Shown piece after piece: positions 29,728 to 37,737 of a DNA stretch of 64,000 nt. The position numbers and the translations under genes are program-made. Location: assembly GCF_900102675.1 (NCBI RefSeq), contig NZ_FMYX01000002.1, positions 62,001-126,000 on the forward strand. Reading direction: 5' to 3'. Position 1 is the stretch's first letter, and every line of letters begins with the position of its first letter. This stretch comes from Pseudomonas guariconensis. Its GTDB lineage: Bacteria; Pseudomonadota; Gammaproteobacteria; Pseudomonadales; Pseudomonadaceae. The notes beneath the pieces were generated by a model. The model had not been told where the DNA came from and made no database searches. It saw only the letters and a program-made list of their open reading frames with translations.

Positions 29728-30009
29728 TCATTTCTTCTTCAGGCAATCGCTCATGAAGGCTTTGCGCTCGTCTCCCTTGAGCGCCTTGGCGCTGGCATCG
29801 GCGTTGCAGGTTTTCATCTTTTCCTGCTGGGTGGCGGGCTTGGCTTTGAGACAGGTACTCATGAAGGCCTTGCGCTCGTCGCCCTTGAGGGCCTTCTCCG
29901 AGGCCTGGGCATTGCAGGTGGTCATTTTCTCCTGTTGGGCGGTGGCTGCGAAGCTCTGGGCACTGATCAACACACCCAACACCAGCAAAGGCACGTGCAG
30001 CATTTTCAT
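29728..30009 (-). CDS. PsiF repeat family periplasmic protein
   Basis: A 93-residue exported protein. The signal peptide MKMLHVPLLVLGVLISAQSFA is followed by two nearly identical PsiF repeats of about 30 residues. Both have the form QQEKM-TCNA-AS-KALKGDERKAFMS-CLK, with two Cys each that could form a disulfide. A perfect AAGGAG lies 9 nt before the ATG. E. coli PsiF is phosphate-starvation inducible; I see no clear Pho box here, and its biochemical role is unknown. It is 71 bp from perM, same strand. Confidence 0.9.
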   Translation of the reverse strand: MKMLHVPLLVLGVLISAQSFAATAQQEKMTTCNAQASEKALKGDERKAFMSTCLKAKPATQQEKMKTCNADASAKALKGDERKAFMSDCLKKK

Positions 30010-30083
30010 GAAGCGATCTCCTTGTCTCCACGCTGCATGCGTGGTCGTCGAGCAGAGTGTAGCCAAGATTTTTCGCCGTCCGC

Positions 30084-30869
30084 TCAGGCCGTACGCGCCC
30101 GGCGACGATACTGCTCGGGCGTGCAGCGGGCCTGGCGCTGGAACATGGCGATGAACGCCGAGGCGGTGCTATAGCCGAGGTCGAAGGCGATGGACTGGAT
30201 CGACAGACCCGCCTCCAGCGCCTCGATGGCGCGCAGAAAGCGCAGGCGCAGGCGCCATTCACCGAAACTGATCCCCAGCTCACGCAGGAACTGGCGCGCC
30301 AAGGTGCGTTCGCTCACATGCACAAGGCCGGCCCACTCGGACAACGGGCGATTGTCGCCAGGCTCGGCATGCAAGGCTTCGAGCACCTGGCGCAGGCCTT
30401 CACTGCGGGCGAATGGCAGGTAGCAGGCCTGCGTCGGCGCAAGGTGCAACTGGTCCAGCAGCACCTGGACCAGGCGCTGGTCGCGTTCGTCCTGGGCCAC
30501 CTTGAGATCGCGTTGGGCGAAGTCGCCGAGGATGGCCTTGAGAATATCGCTGATCACCAGGGTGCAGGCCTGCTGGGGCAGGTCCTGGCACAGCTCGCTG
30601 GCCAAGTACACCGAACGGTAGACGATCGCCTGGGGGTTATAGCAGCCATGCTCGGTCCCTGGAGGCACCCACACGGCGTAATGGGGCGGCGAGACGAAGC
30701 GCTGGCCATCGACGTCCAGGTGCATGACGCCATGGGCTGCGTAGTTGAGTTGCCCCCAAGGATGACGATGCGGGGCGCTGTGGGTATCAGCGCCGAATTC
30801 GTCGTAGCGAAAGTACACCGGCGCCGGGAGTCGCTCGAAGGCAGGGATGTCGAGATATTTGCGGGCCAT
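30084..30869 (-). CDS. AraC family transcriptional regulator
   Basis: A 261-residue regulator. The N-terminal cupin-like domain (about 10-105; APHRHPWGQLNYAAHGVM, PPHYAVWVPPGTEHGC) has a His-rich metal- or ligand-pocket pattern. The C-terminal double helix-turn-helix covers about residues 155-257 (LSEWAGLVHVSERTLARQF, IQSIAFDLGYSTASAFIAMFQR). It is divergent from the DMT transporter at 31077, with a 207-bp gap. By common arrangement, that transporter is its likeliest target. The ligand is unknown. Confidence 0.9.
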   Translation of the reverse strand: MARKYLDIPAFERLPAPVYFRYDEFGADTHSAPHRHPWGQLNYAAHGVMHLDVDGQRFVSPPHYAVWVPPGTEHGCYNPQAIVYRSVYLASELCQDLPQQACTLVISDILKAILGDFAQRDLKVAQDERDQRLVQVLLDQLHLAPTQACYLPFARSEGLRQVLEALHAEPGDNRPLSEWAGLVHVSERTLARQFLRELGISFGEWRLRLRFLRAIEALEAGLSIQSIAFDLGYSTASAFIAMFQRQARCTPEQYRRRARTA

Positions 30870-30960
30870 GTTGGCTGCTTCGAAGGGTGGGTTGTCTGGA
30901 TGCGAGTATAGGCTTGTGAACAGACAAAGGATAATGACTGCCAGCTTGGGCCTGCCTGCA

Positions 30961-31030
30961 CTTCGCGGCTCATCCGCGCCTACAGGAATACGCCGGACCT
31001 GTGGGAGCGGCTTTACCCGCGAAGGGCTTC
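30961..31030. repeat. REP pair, partly degenerate
   Basis: CTTCGCGGCTCATCCGCGCC and the inverted GAGCGGCTTTACCCGCGAAG flank a short spacer upstream of the DMT transporter. Confidence 0.7.
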
Positions 31031-31076
31031 AAGGCAGTCCCGAATTTTTGCAACACCCTCAGAGACTCACAGTTCC

Positions 31077-31970
31077 ATGAATTACGCATTTCCCCTGCTG
31101 GCCATCCTCATCTGGGCCGGCAATACCGTGGTCACCAAGCTTTCGGCCGGGGCGATCTTCCCTGCCGAGATCGGCTTCTACCGCTGGTTGCTGGCAGGCC
31201 TGTTGTTCACGCCGTTCCTGCTGCCCCAGGTCTTGCGCAACCGCGCCGCGATCGCCCCACACCTTGGCAAGATCTTCGTCCTTGGTGTGCTGGGCATGGC
31301 CATGTACCAGAGCCTGGCCTACTTCGCCGCAGGCATCACCAGCGCCACCAACATGGGCATCATCCTCTCGCTGATGCCGCTGATGTCCCTGGCCCTGGCC
31401 ATCGCCTGGCTCGGCCAACACCTGACCTTCGGTGCACTGTGCGGCGCGTTGTTATCGTTCATCGGCGTGCTGGAAGTGGTCTCGGCCGGCAAACCCAGTG
31501 CCTTGCTGCAGCAAGGCCTCAACAGCGGCGACCTATTGATGCTGGTGGCCACCTTTGCCTACGCGCTGTACAGCTTCCTTCTGAAGAAATGGCAACTGCG
31601 CCTGCCGGCGATGCAATTGCTGTACTTGCAAGTGGTGGTGGCGATCCTCGTGCTGCTGCCGTTGTTTTTGCTGTCACCGAAAACCGGGCTGAATGCCCAG
31701 AACATCGGCCTGGTGCTGTACGCCTGCGTGCTCGCCTCCATGGTGGCGCCACGGGTATGGATGCAGGCCGTGCATCGCCTGGGGCCCAGCCGCACCACGC
31801 TGTTCTTCAACCTGCTGCCGGTGGTGACGGCAGTGATCGCCGCCGTGGTGCTGGACGAGCAGCTGGCCAGCTATCACCTGTATGGCGGCCTGCTGACATT
31901 GGCGGGCGTGCTGTTGGCCGAACGCTGGACCACACCTGTACGCCGGCCTGTTACAGCCCCGCAGCCTTGA
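31077..31970 (+). CDS. DMT superfamily (EamA) transporter
   Basis: A 297-residue protein with ten predicted helices in two EamA repeats. The first is LLAILIWAGNTVVTKLSAGAIFPAEIGFYRWLLAGLLFTPFLL, with MGIILSLMPLMSLALA. The second is GDLLMLVATFAYALYSFLLKKW, with FFNLLPVVTAVIAAVVLDEQL. This family exports amino acids and other metabolites; no specific substrate can be read. It is divergent from the AraC regulator. The stop lies inside the convergent lipase gene, giving a 20-nt tail-to-tail overlap. Confidence 0.9.
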   Translation: MNYAFPLLAILIWAGNTVVTKLSAGAIFPAEIGFYRWLLAGLLFTPFLLPQVLRNRAAIAPHLGKIFVLGVLGMAMYQSLAYFAAGITSATNMGIILSLMPLMSLALAIAWLGQHLTFGALCGALLSFIGVLEVVSAGKPSALLQQGLNSGDLLMLVATFAYALYSFLLKKWQLRLPAMQLLYLQVVVAILVLLPLFLLSPKTGLNAQNIGLVLYACVLASMVAPRVWMQAVHRLGPSRTTLFFNLLPVVTAVIAAVVLDEQLASYHLYGGLLTLAGVLLAERWTTPVRRPVTAPQP

Positions 31971-32841
31971 GCCGGGCAGCGTGTTCGGTGAACAGGCGCA
32001 CCGGGTCGGCGCCCCTGCCCACCGCGCCGAGGGATTGATTGACGATGTCCAGATGATCGAGCGGGTAGTCATCGCCGATCACCTGGCCAAGATGCGAGCT
32101 GAAACGCCCGACCATGCCGTCGCACTGGCCTTTCTCACGCTCGAACGTTCGGGCGAACAGACGACAGAAGCGGTTGCTGGCGTCGAAGCGATTGCGCCCC
32201 TGATCGGTACGCCCCGGCTGCAAGGTGCCGGACCAGGAGTAATAGCGCACGCCATTGACCTCGGCATCGCCCTGCCCGCCCCAAGTGACAGGCAGGCCCT
32301 GTGGATAAGCCTGGTTGAAGCGGGCCACACCGGCAGTGGTGAAGGACTGGTGCGAGGCATGCACATCGATCGGCAGCGGGTCACGGCGCCAGCCGGTTTC
32401 CAGCCAGACCAACAGCACCGCCGTGCCATGCAGCACGGCTTTGAGCATCCGCCCTTGGGCTGAGTCTCCCGGGGCCTTGCGTTCCAGGTAGTCGGCCAGT
32501 TCCGAGCCTTGGTTGGGCCCTGCCACCGAGGTCACCGAGGCGACCCGGTCGGGCCGTTTCGCCGCGGCGTAGCGGGCGCTGAGGGCTCCCTGGCTGTGGC
32601 CGATCAGGTTGACGCGCGCAGCGCCGGTGCGCCCGCAGATGTCCTCGATGATCGCCAGCAATTGCTCGCCGCGCAGCTCACTGGAATGCAGCGGCGAGAC
32701 CTGCACCGCAAAGACCTGCGCCCCGCCCCGGCGCAATGCCGGGACGATGCCGAACCAGTAGGGATAGAGCAGCAGCCGCACGAAGCCGAGCATGCCCGGC
32801 ACCAGCACCAACGGGTAACGCGTGGCAAGTTCCTGGCTCAT
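31951..32841 (-). CDS. Alpha/beta-hydrolase, family I triacylglycerol lipase-like
   Basis: A 296-residue lipase. YPLVLVPGMLGFVRLLLYPYW holds the oxyanion segment, and the nucleophile elbow GHSQGALSARYAA places Ser83. ASVAGPNQGSELADYLE and VNQSLGAVGR lie further on; His in the PLDHLD region is a candidate for the triad. From the ATG at 32841 there is no signal peptide, unlike secreted LipA proteins, and no lipase foldase gene is adjacent. The protein may therefore be cytoplasmic, unless a start further upstream is used. It is convergent with the DMT transporter. Confidence 0.87.
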   Translation of the reverse strand: MSQELATRYPLVLVPGMLGFVRLLLYPYWFGIVPALRRGGAQVFAVQVSPLHSSELRGEQLLAIIEDICGRTGAARVNLIGHSQGALSARYAAAKRPDRVASVTSVAGPNQGSELADYLERKAPGDSAQGRMLKAVLHGTAVLLVWLETGWRRDPLPIDVHASHQSFTTAGVARFNQAYPQGLPVTWGGQGDAEVNGVRYYSWSGTLQPGRTDQGRNRFDASNRFCRLFARTFEREKGQCDGMVGRFSSHLGQVIGDDYPLDHLDIVNQSLGAVGRGADPVRLFTEHAARLKAAGL

Positions 32842-32960
32842 TCCCTGCCCTCTGCCTGGATCGTAGGCCAACACTACAAGGCCGTGCCGGCGCGATGCAA
32901 TCGAACTCCTGAGGCGCCCTGCGGTTCCAACCAGAACACCCCTGAGCAAGGAGCCGGACC

Positions 32961-33302
32961 ATGTACAGAAAGACCCTGGCCATCCTGTTGGCAAGCGCGG
33001 CGCTGGCCGCCTGCGGCAGCCATCCGGAAAACCCGGTGGATTACGTGACCTACCGTGACGAGCCGCTGGTCAAGCAAGTGGAAAACGGCATGACCATGCA
33101 GAAAGTCATCGCCATCGGCGGCAGCCCGTCGAACGCTACCGACCTGCCCAATGGCGGTACCTGCAATGACTACATCCTCAACCGCGACGGCCACCAGCAG
33201 CCCTACTACGTGCGCTTCGACGCCACCGGTCATGTCGACGCCAAGGGCTTCAAGACCTGCAAGCAACGAGAAGAGGACCGCGAGGCCGTACCCGGCGCGT
33301 GA
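32961..33302 (+). CDS. osmE: Osmotically inducible lipoprotein OsmE-like
   Basis: A 113-residue SmpA/OmlA-fold lipoprotein. The signal peptide ends in the lipobox LAAC (MYRKTLAILLASAALAAC), giving a lipid-anchored outer-membrane protein. The domain with VTYRDEPLVKQVENGMTMQKVIAIGG and GGTCNDYILNRDG is characteristic of OsmE. AAGGAG precedes the ATG by 7 nt. In E. coli osmE is induced by osmotic stress and stationary phase. The next gene, a ferritin-like protein, starts 47 bp after its stop. Confidence 0.9.
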   Translation: MYRKTLAILLASAALAACGSHPENPVDYVTYRDEPLVKQVENGMTMQKVIAIGGSPSNATDLPNGGTCNDYILNRDGHQQPYYVRFDATGHVDAKGFKTCKQREEDREAVPGA

Positions 33303-33349
33303 GCCCTCCCTGACGCACCGTGAATACCCTGATCCTTTCGGAGACGAAC

Positions 33350-33880
33350 ATGAACGCTATTGAACTGACCGATGTCCGGACCCTGCGCGAGCGTGCCCGA
33401 CAACATGTCGAACAAGGCGCCGTGACCGAGGGTTACAACGCCGACCGGGACAAGATCCTTACCCTCCTCAACGAGGCGCTGGCCACAGAGCTGGTCTGCA
33501 ACTTGCGCTACAAGCGCCATTACTTCATGGCCAGCGGGATCAAGGCCAGCGTCGCTGCCGACGAGTTCCTCGAGCATGCCACCCAGGAGGCCGAGCATGC
33601 CGACAGGCTGGCCGAGCGGATCGTCCAGTTGGGCGGCGAGCCGGATTTCAACCCCGACAACCTGAGCAAGCGCTCCCACGCCCAGTACGTGGCCGGCAGC
33701 ACGCTCAAGGAGATGGTGCTGGAAGACTTGGTGGCCGAGCGCATCGCCATCGACAGCTACCGTGAAATCATCCAGTACATCGGTGAGAAGGACCCGACCA
33801 CTCGGCGTATCTTCGAGGATATTCTGGCCCAGGAAGAAGAACATGCCGATGACATGGCGGACCTCTTGAAAGGGTTGTAA
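33350..33880 (+). CDS. Ferritin-like (bacterioferritin/Dps-group) protein
   Basis: A 176-residue four-helix protein. The di-iron ligand pattern of ferritin-like domains is visible: Glu in LLNEALATEL, Glu and His in HATQEAEHADRLAERI, Glu in VLEDLVAERIAIDSYRE, and Glu/His in AQEEEHADDMADLL. Start at 33350, with GGAG 6 nt upstream; a longer frame from 33320 lacks support. Likely cytoplasmic iron storage or peroxide protection. It follows osmE closely, which fits a stationary-phase or stress regulon. Confidence 0.88.
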   Translation: MNAIELTDVRTLRERARQHVEQGAVTEGYNADRDKILTLLNEALATELVCNLRYKRHYFMASGIKASVAADEFLEHATQEAEHADRLAERIVQLGGEPDFNPDNLSKRSHAQYVAGSTLKEMVLEDLVAERIAIDSYREIIQYIGEKDPTTRRIFEDILAQEEEHADDMADLLKGL

Positions 33881-33904
33881 GCCAGTTTGGGGGCTGCTCT
33901 GCAG

Positions 33905-33990
33905 CCCTCGCGAAGAAACCCGCTCCCGCAAGCTCTGCAGTGCCGTCAATCACACCGCTATCTGTGGAGCGGGCTTACCCGTGAAGCCTG
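33905..33990. repeat. REP pair, inverted
   Basis: CCTCGCGAAGAAACCCGCTC and the inverted GAGCGGGCTTACCCGTGAAG lie between the convergent ferritin-like and AsmA genes. Confidence 0.75.
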
Positions 33991-34015
33991 TCTCGGCGCC
34001 CGCACTCGTCACCGA

Positions 34016-36082
34016 TCACTTTTTCTTGCCCTTCACCGCACTCGGCGCCTTGCCTGCCTTCATTTGCTCCAGCAGCGGTGTGCACTGGTTGGGCACATCA
34101 TCTCCCGGTGCGATCAGCGCCAGCAGCCCGGCCGCAGGTCCCATGGCCACGCCCAGGGCGACCATCCCTGCCCCGCGAAGCGCCAGCGGAACCGCCTGCA
34201 CCCCAGCGCTGGGCTTGGCGAACGGCCCCCGCACGTAGAGCGGGGATCGCAGGGAGAACAGGCGCAGCCCTTTGGATTCAGGCGTGATCTTCAGGTCCAG
34301 TTGCTCGGTGGCAAAATTCGCCGTGCCATTGATGTAGATGATCGCGTTTTCGGTGTCGAAGACGAACAGGCGCGTGGTCGCCAACCCGTCCTTGATACCC
34401 ACGTTGGCCGCCGCACAGTTGATCTTCACCTCCTCGTCGCCGAACAGCTTGCCAATCACATAGTTGCCCACGTTGAGCCCGGCGATTTCCATCAGGCTGC
34501 GGCTGATGGCGCCGTCGTTGATCAACAGGCTCAGATCACCATTGGAAGTGCCCAGCAAGGCCGCCACCGAATTGCCACGTCCGCTGAGGTCGGCATCGCC
34601 ATTGAGTTCGCCGAAACTGGTCTGCATGGGCGCAAAGCTTGGGAACAACTGCTTGAGTTTGAAGCCCCGGGCGCTCAGGCGCGCCCGCCCCTGCATCGGC
34701 ACGCTGCGCCCGTCCAGGCGTATGTTCGCGTTCAAGTTGCCGCCCGCCACGCCAAAACGCAGAGGCTCCAGACGCAACAGGCCGTCCTCCAGCAATACGT
34801 GGGCGGAGAGGTCCTTGAACGGCAATTGCTCGCTGTGCACGATGCGTTTGCCGCTGAAGGTGACGTCCGCATCCATCGCGCGCCAGCGCTCGGTACGGAA
34901 CTCCTCTACCGGCAGTACCTTTCCGGTCGGCTGCTTGCTGGCGCCGCCCCGGGCCTTCTGCTCGGCGTTGGAGTCGGCGCCGATCAGCGGCGCCAGGTCC
35001 TTGAACAGCAACTGCTCGGACACCAGGTTGCCAGAGAGCTTCGGTCGTGGCTGGCTGGCGACGAACGTCAGGTCGCCGTGGATATCGCTGTCGCCAATCT
35101 TGCCGTTGAAGCCTTCATAGCGAAACCGCGCCCCCTGGGCATCGTGCAGGTTGGCGGTGAGGTGACCGTCGGTTGCGTAGGCCGGGGTGTCTGGCAGGGT
35201 CACACCCGTGAGGGGGTAAAGATTGCCCAGGCTGCTGCCGGACAAGCGCAGGCGCAGATCGAGCGCCCCTAGGTTGCGCGGGTCGGTCAGGGTGCCAGCG
35301 AGCGCCACCCGGGTATCGCCGATCCGCGCGTCGGCCTGCAGCGGAAAGGGCTGGCTGGCGTCCTGCAAGGCCAGCAGACCGCCGATCTTGCCCGTGCCGG
35401 AGACCGGCTGGCCTTTGTAGGTGCCTTGGGCCTTGAGGCCAAAGGCGTAATCCTGGGCAACGCCGGTCTTCTCGGCACGGGCCTTGCCGACGATCTCGCT
35501 GAAGGGGATCGGCTTGCCCAACGGATCGATCTGGACCTTCATTCGGGTTTTCAGCGTCTGGTCATCGAAACTGACGTTGCCTTGATCGAAGCCGATGGCG
35601 CCGATGTCCAGCACCCAGGGAGAGGGTTGGGCGTTCTCATCCTTGGGGCCGAGATCGAAAGTCCAGTTGGCCCGGCCATCGGCCAAGCGCGTCAGGCTGG
35701 CGGTAGGCTTGGTGAGGTCGATGCGTGGAATGACGATCTGCTGGAATACCAGCGGCACCGGCGACAGACGAAACGTTACACGCTCAAGGCCGACCATGCG
35801 CGGCGCTTCGAGCCAGTCGGGGTTGCCGAGGGTCAAGTCCTCGGCCACGAAGTGCGGCCAGGGGATCCAGGCGCGCCAACCGCCCTCTGAAGGTTCACGG
35901 TGCCATTGCACGGCCAGATTGCCGTTGATCGCAAAAGGGCGGTGCAGGGCTTCGGAGACCTTCTCGTTGAGCAGCGGCTTCACGCGGTTCCAGTCGAACG
36001 TGGCGATCGCTACCACCAGTATCGCCAGCAGGGTCAACAGGCTGGTGAGGATCCAGGTAAGGATGCGCAAGGGACGCGTCAT
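34016..36082 (-). CDS. AsmA family protein
   Basis: A 688-residue protein with an N-terminal membrane anchor (LRILTWILTSLLTLLAILVVAIATF) followed by the AsmA domain (FDWNRVKPLLNEKVSEALHRPFAINGNLAVQW). A long repetitive beta-rich bridge continues to the C-terminal AsmA_2 region (LNGDADLSGRGNSVAALLGTSNGDLSLLINDGAISR) and a Lys-rich end. AsmA-like proteins are thought to carry phospholipids across the periplasm to the outer membrane. The ATG at 36082 has AGGAGA 9 nt before it. Upstream is a 309-bp divergent region. Confidence 0.9.
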   Translation of the reverse strand: MTRPLRILTWILTSLLTLLAILVVAIATFDWNRVKPLLNEKVSEALHRPFAINGNLAVQWHREPSEGGWRAWIPWPHFVAEDLTLGNPDWLEAPRMVGLERVTFRLSPVPLVFQQIVIPRIDLTKPTASLTRLADGRANWTFDLGPKDENAQPSPWVLDIGAIGFDQGNVSFDDQTLKTRMKVQIDPLGKPIPFSEIVGKARAEKTGVAQDYAFGLKAQGTYKGQPVSGTGKIGGLLALQDASQPFPLQADARIGDTRVALAGTLTDPRNLGALDLRLRLSGSSLGNLYPLTGVTLPDTPAYATDGHLTANLHDAQGARFRYEGFNGKIGDSDIHGDLTFVASQPRPKLSGNLVSEQLLFKDLAPLIGADSNAEQKARGGASKQPTGKVLPVEEFRTERWRAMDADVTFSGKRIVHSEQLPFKDLSAHVLLEDGLLRLEPLRFGVAGGNLNANIRLDGRSVPMQGRARLSARGFKLKQLFPSFAPMQTSFGELNGDADLSGRGNSVAALLGTSNGDLSLLINDGAISRSLMEIAGLNVGNYVIGKLFGDEEVKINCAAANVGIKDGLATTRLFVFDTENAIIYINGTANFATEQLDLKITPESKGLRLFSLRSPLYVRGPFAKPSAGVQAVPLALRGAGMVALGVAMGPAAGLLALIAPGDDVPNQCTPLLEQMKAGKAPSAVKGKKK

Positions 36083-36391
36083 TGCGTAATTCTCCTGACT
36101 GCATGGCACAAAACGGGCACCGCGATGGCACTCATTATGTCGGACTGACGAAAGCGCGCCGGGTTTAATCGATGGCGATCATAAACCGGCCCGAGCGGTC
36201 GGTGCGCGGGCCTCAACCACCGGTGACACTCCAGTTGGACTTCTCTGAAAACACTGAGCCAGAGCCGCTCAAGCGGTGTATCAATGGCATCGATTGTTAC
36301 CATTACCCGGATGAACTTTTCTCTGGCGTTACCGAGCGTAGCATTGGCCTCGTACCCACTTTTCCCAGCCCCCTAGAGGAGCAACGAGATC
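36083..36391. other. Divergent intergenic region between AsmA and repeat-protein genes
   Basis: No gene, terminator or repeat is convincing here. A frame from 36172 can be read for 103 codons into the next gene, but it has no ribosome site or family resemblance. The region presumably carries the promoters of the two divergent genes; AGAGGAGC at 36375-36382 is the ribosome site of the downstream gene. Confidence 0.5.
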
Positions 36392-36892
36392 ATGAAACGC
36401 CATCTGCTGCTGAGCCTGACCCTGACAGCCCTTGCCGCCAACGCCTTCGCTTTGCCGGCTGCCGAACAACATCTTACGGCTGAATCCCGGTCCAGCGCTG
36501 CCACCGTCAGCCAGCCACTCAATACCCTGGCAGAAGGCGGTTCCGATCGCCTGATCGAGCGCAACAACCGCGTCGCCGAGGGTGGCTCCGATCGCCTGAT
36601 CGAGCGTAACAACCGCGTCGCCGAGGGTGGCTCCGATCGCCTGATCGAGCGTAACAACCGCGTCGCCGAAGGCGGCTCCGATCGCCTGATCGAACGCAAC
36701 AACCGCGTCGCCGAGGGTGGTTCCGATCGCCTGATCGAGCGCAACAACCGCGTCGCCGAGGGTGGTTCCGATCGCCTGATCGAGCGTAACAACCGCGTCG
36801 CCGAGGGTGGCTCCGATCGCCTGATCGAGCGTAACAACCGCGTCGCCGAAGGCGGTTCCGATCGCCTGGTAGAACTTGGCCGCATGGGCTGA
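36392..36892 (+). CDS. Exported protein made of identical 15-residue repeats
   Basis: A 166-residue protein. The signal peptide is MKRHLLLSLTLTALAANAFA. After a short linker come seven units of AEGGSDRLIERNNRV, identical in protein sequence, and an eighth truncated unit (AEGGSDRLVELGRMG). Each unit is 45 bp, starting at 36530, 36575, 36620, 36665, 36710, 36755, 36800 and 36845. The DNA copies differ only at synonymous positions. Repeats are hydrophilic and charged, without cysteine. AGAGGAGC precedes the ATG and a strong terminator follows. I know similar short repeat proteins only as uncharacterised Pseudomonas proteins, some labelled 'phage infection protein' without clear basis. Function unknown. 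Confidence 0.85.
   Translation: MKRHLLLSLTLTALAANAFALPAAEQHLTAESRSSAATVSQPLNTLAEGGSDRLIERNNRVAEGGSDRLIERNNRVAEGGSDRLIERNNRVAEGGSDRLIERNNRVAEGGSDRLIERNNRVAEGGSDRLIERNNRVAEGGSDRLIERNNRVAEGGSDRLVELGRMG
36530..36889 (+). repeat. 45-bp tandem repeat, 7 full units plus one partial
   Basis: Eight consecutive 45-bp units inside the gene at 36392. Changes between units are at third codon positions only (for example GAA/GAG, GGC/GGT, TCC constant, CGC/CGT) until the divergent end of unit 8. Because the period is a multiple of three, the antisense strand is also open throughout. Confidence 0.95.
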
Positions 36893-36941
36893 TCACCATG
36901 GCCAAGAACAACAACCCGCCAAGCAATACCTGCTCCCCTCC

Positions 36942-36974
36942 AAGCCCGGTCCATTGACCGGGCTTCGTTTTTTT
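36942..36974 (+). terminator. Rho-independent terminator after repeat protein
   Basis: AAGCCCGGTC-catt-GACCGGGCTT, a perfect 10-bp stem, then CG and seven T. It lies 49 bp after the stop of the repeat gene. Confidence 0.92.
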
Positions 36975-37013
36975 ATCTAGAGTGCCCAGCCGTACAGTCA
37001 CAGAATACGTCCC

Positions 37014-37646
37014 ATGCTGCCGCGCGCCGAACAGAAGCTACAGACACGCCAGGCCCTGCTCGATGCCGCCTGCCAGCTCATGGAGAGTGGCCGGGGTTTC
37101 GGCAGCATCAGCCTGCGCGAAGTAGCCAAGGCCGCGGGTATCGTCCCCACCGGTTTCTATCGGCATTTCACCGACATGGACGCCCTGGGCCTGGCCCTGG
37201 TGGCCGAGGTCGATGCGACGTTCCGCCAGACCATCCGGATCGTGCGGCACAACGAGTTCGAACTCGGAGGCATCACCGACGCTTCGGTGCGGATATTCCT
37301 GGACGTGGTGGCTGCCCACCGCGCGCAATTCCTGTTCCTGGCCCGCGAACAGTACGGTGGCTCCCAGGCCGTGCGCCAAGCCATTGCTCAACTGCGCCAG
37401 GGCATCAGCGCAGACCTCGCCACCGACCTGGCGCGCATGCCGCGTTGGCAGCATCTGGACGGCGCCGCACTGGCAGTGATGGCAGACCTTGTGGTCAAGA
37501 CCGTGTTCGCCACGTTGCCCGAACTGATCGACAGCCCTGACGCCGCGAATCCACAGGCCCTCACCCCGCAGGAAAAGATCACCCAGCAACTGCGCTTCAT
37601 TTTCGTGGGTGCGCGCCACTGGCAAGGGTTGGGAAATCCAGGCTGA
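37014..37646 (+). CDS. TetR family repressor, FabR/DesT type
   Basis: A 210-residue regulator. The N-terminal TetR HTH covers about residues 8-55 (RQALLDAACQLMESGRGFGSISLREVAKAAGIVPTGFYRHFTDMDAL). The ligand domain with FLFLAREQYGGSQAVRQAI is typical of the FabR/DesT branch, which senses acyl-CoA and controls unsaturated fatty acid synthesis. P. aeruginosa desT lies in a comparable stretch after osmE and a ferritin gene, so orthology is plausible. No desaturase genes (desB/desA) are next to it here, so its targets would have to be elsewhere. Confidence 0.85.
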   Translation: MLPRAEQKLQTRQALLDAACQLMESGRGFGSISLREVAKAAGIVPTGFYRHFTDMDALGLALVAEVDATFRQTIRIVRHNEFELGGITDASVRIFLDVVAAHRAQFLFLAREQYGGSQAVRQAIAQLRQGISADLATDLARMPRWQHLDGAALAVMADLVVKTVFATLPELIDSPDAANPQALTPQEKITQQLRFIFVGARHWQGLGNPG

Positions 37647-37737
37647 TCGTTGCCAACAACGGTAAAGTACCGGCGCGAGCGCCCTGCAACCCCATTCTGC
37701 TACCATGGCGCACTGCCCGATTGCGACGAGCGCCTTC

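Noticed and set aside
36172..36483. 103-codon frame upstream of the repeat protein
   Set aside because: No ribosome site, no recognisable motif, and it runs out of frame into the signal-peptide region of the repeat gene.
36530..36889. CRISPR-like array
   Set aside because: Units are contiguous 45-bp coding repeats without spacers, so this is a protein tandem repeat.
36373..36954. Antisense frame of 193 codons through the 45-bp repeats
   Set aside because: Open only because the repeat period is a multiple of three; the sense frame has signal peptide, ribosome site and terminator.
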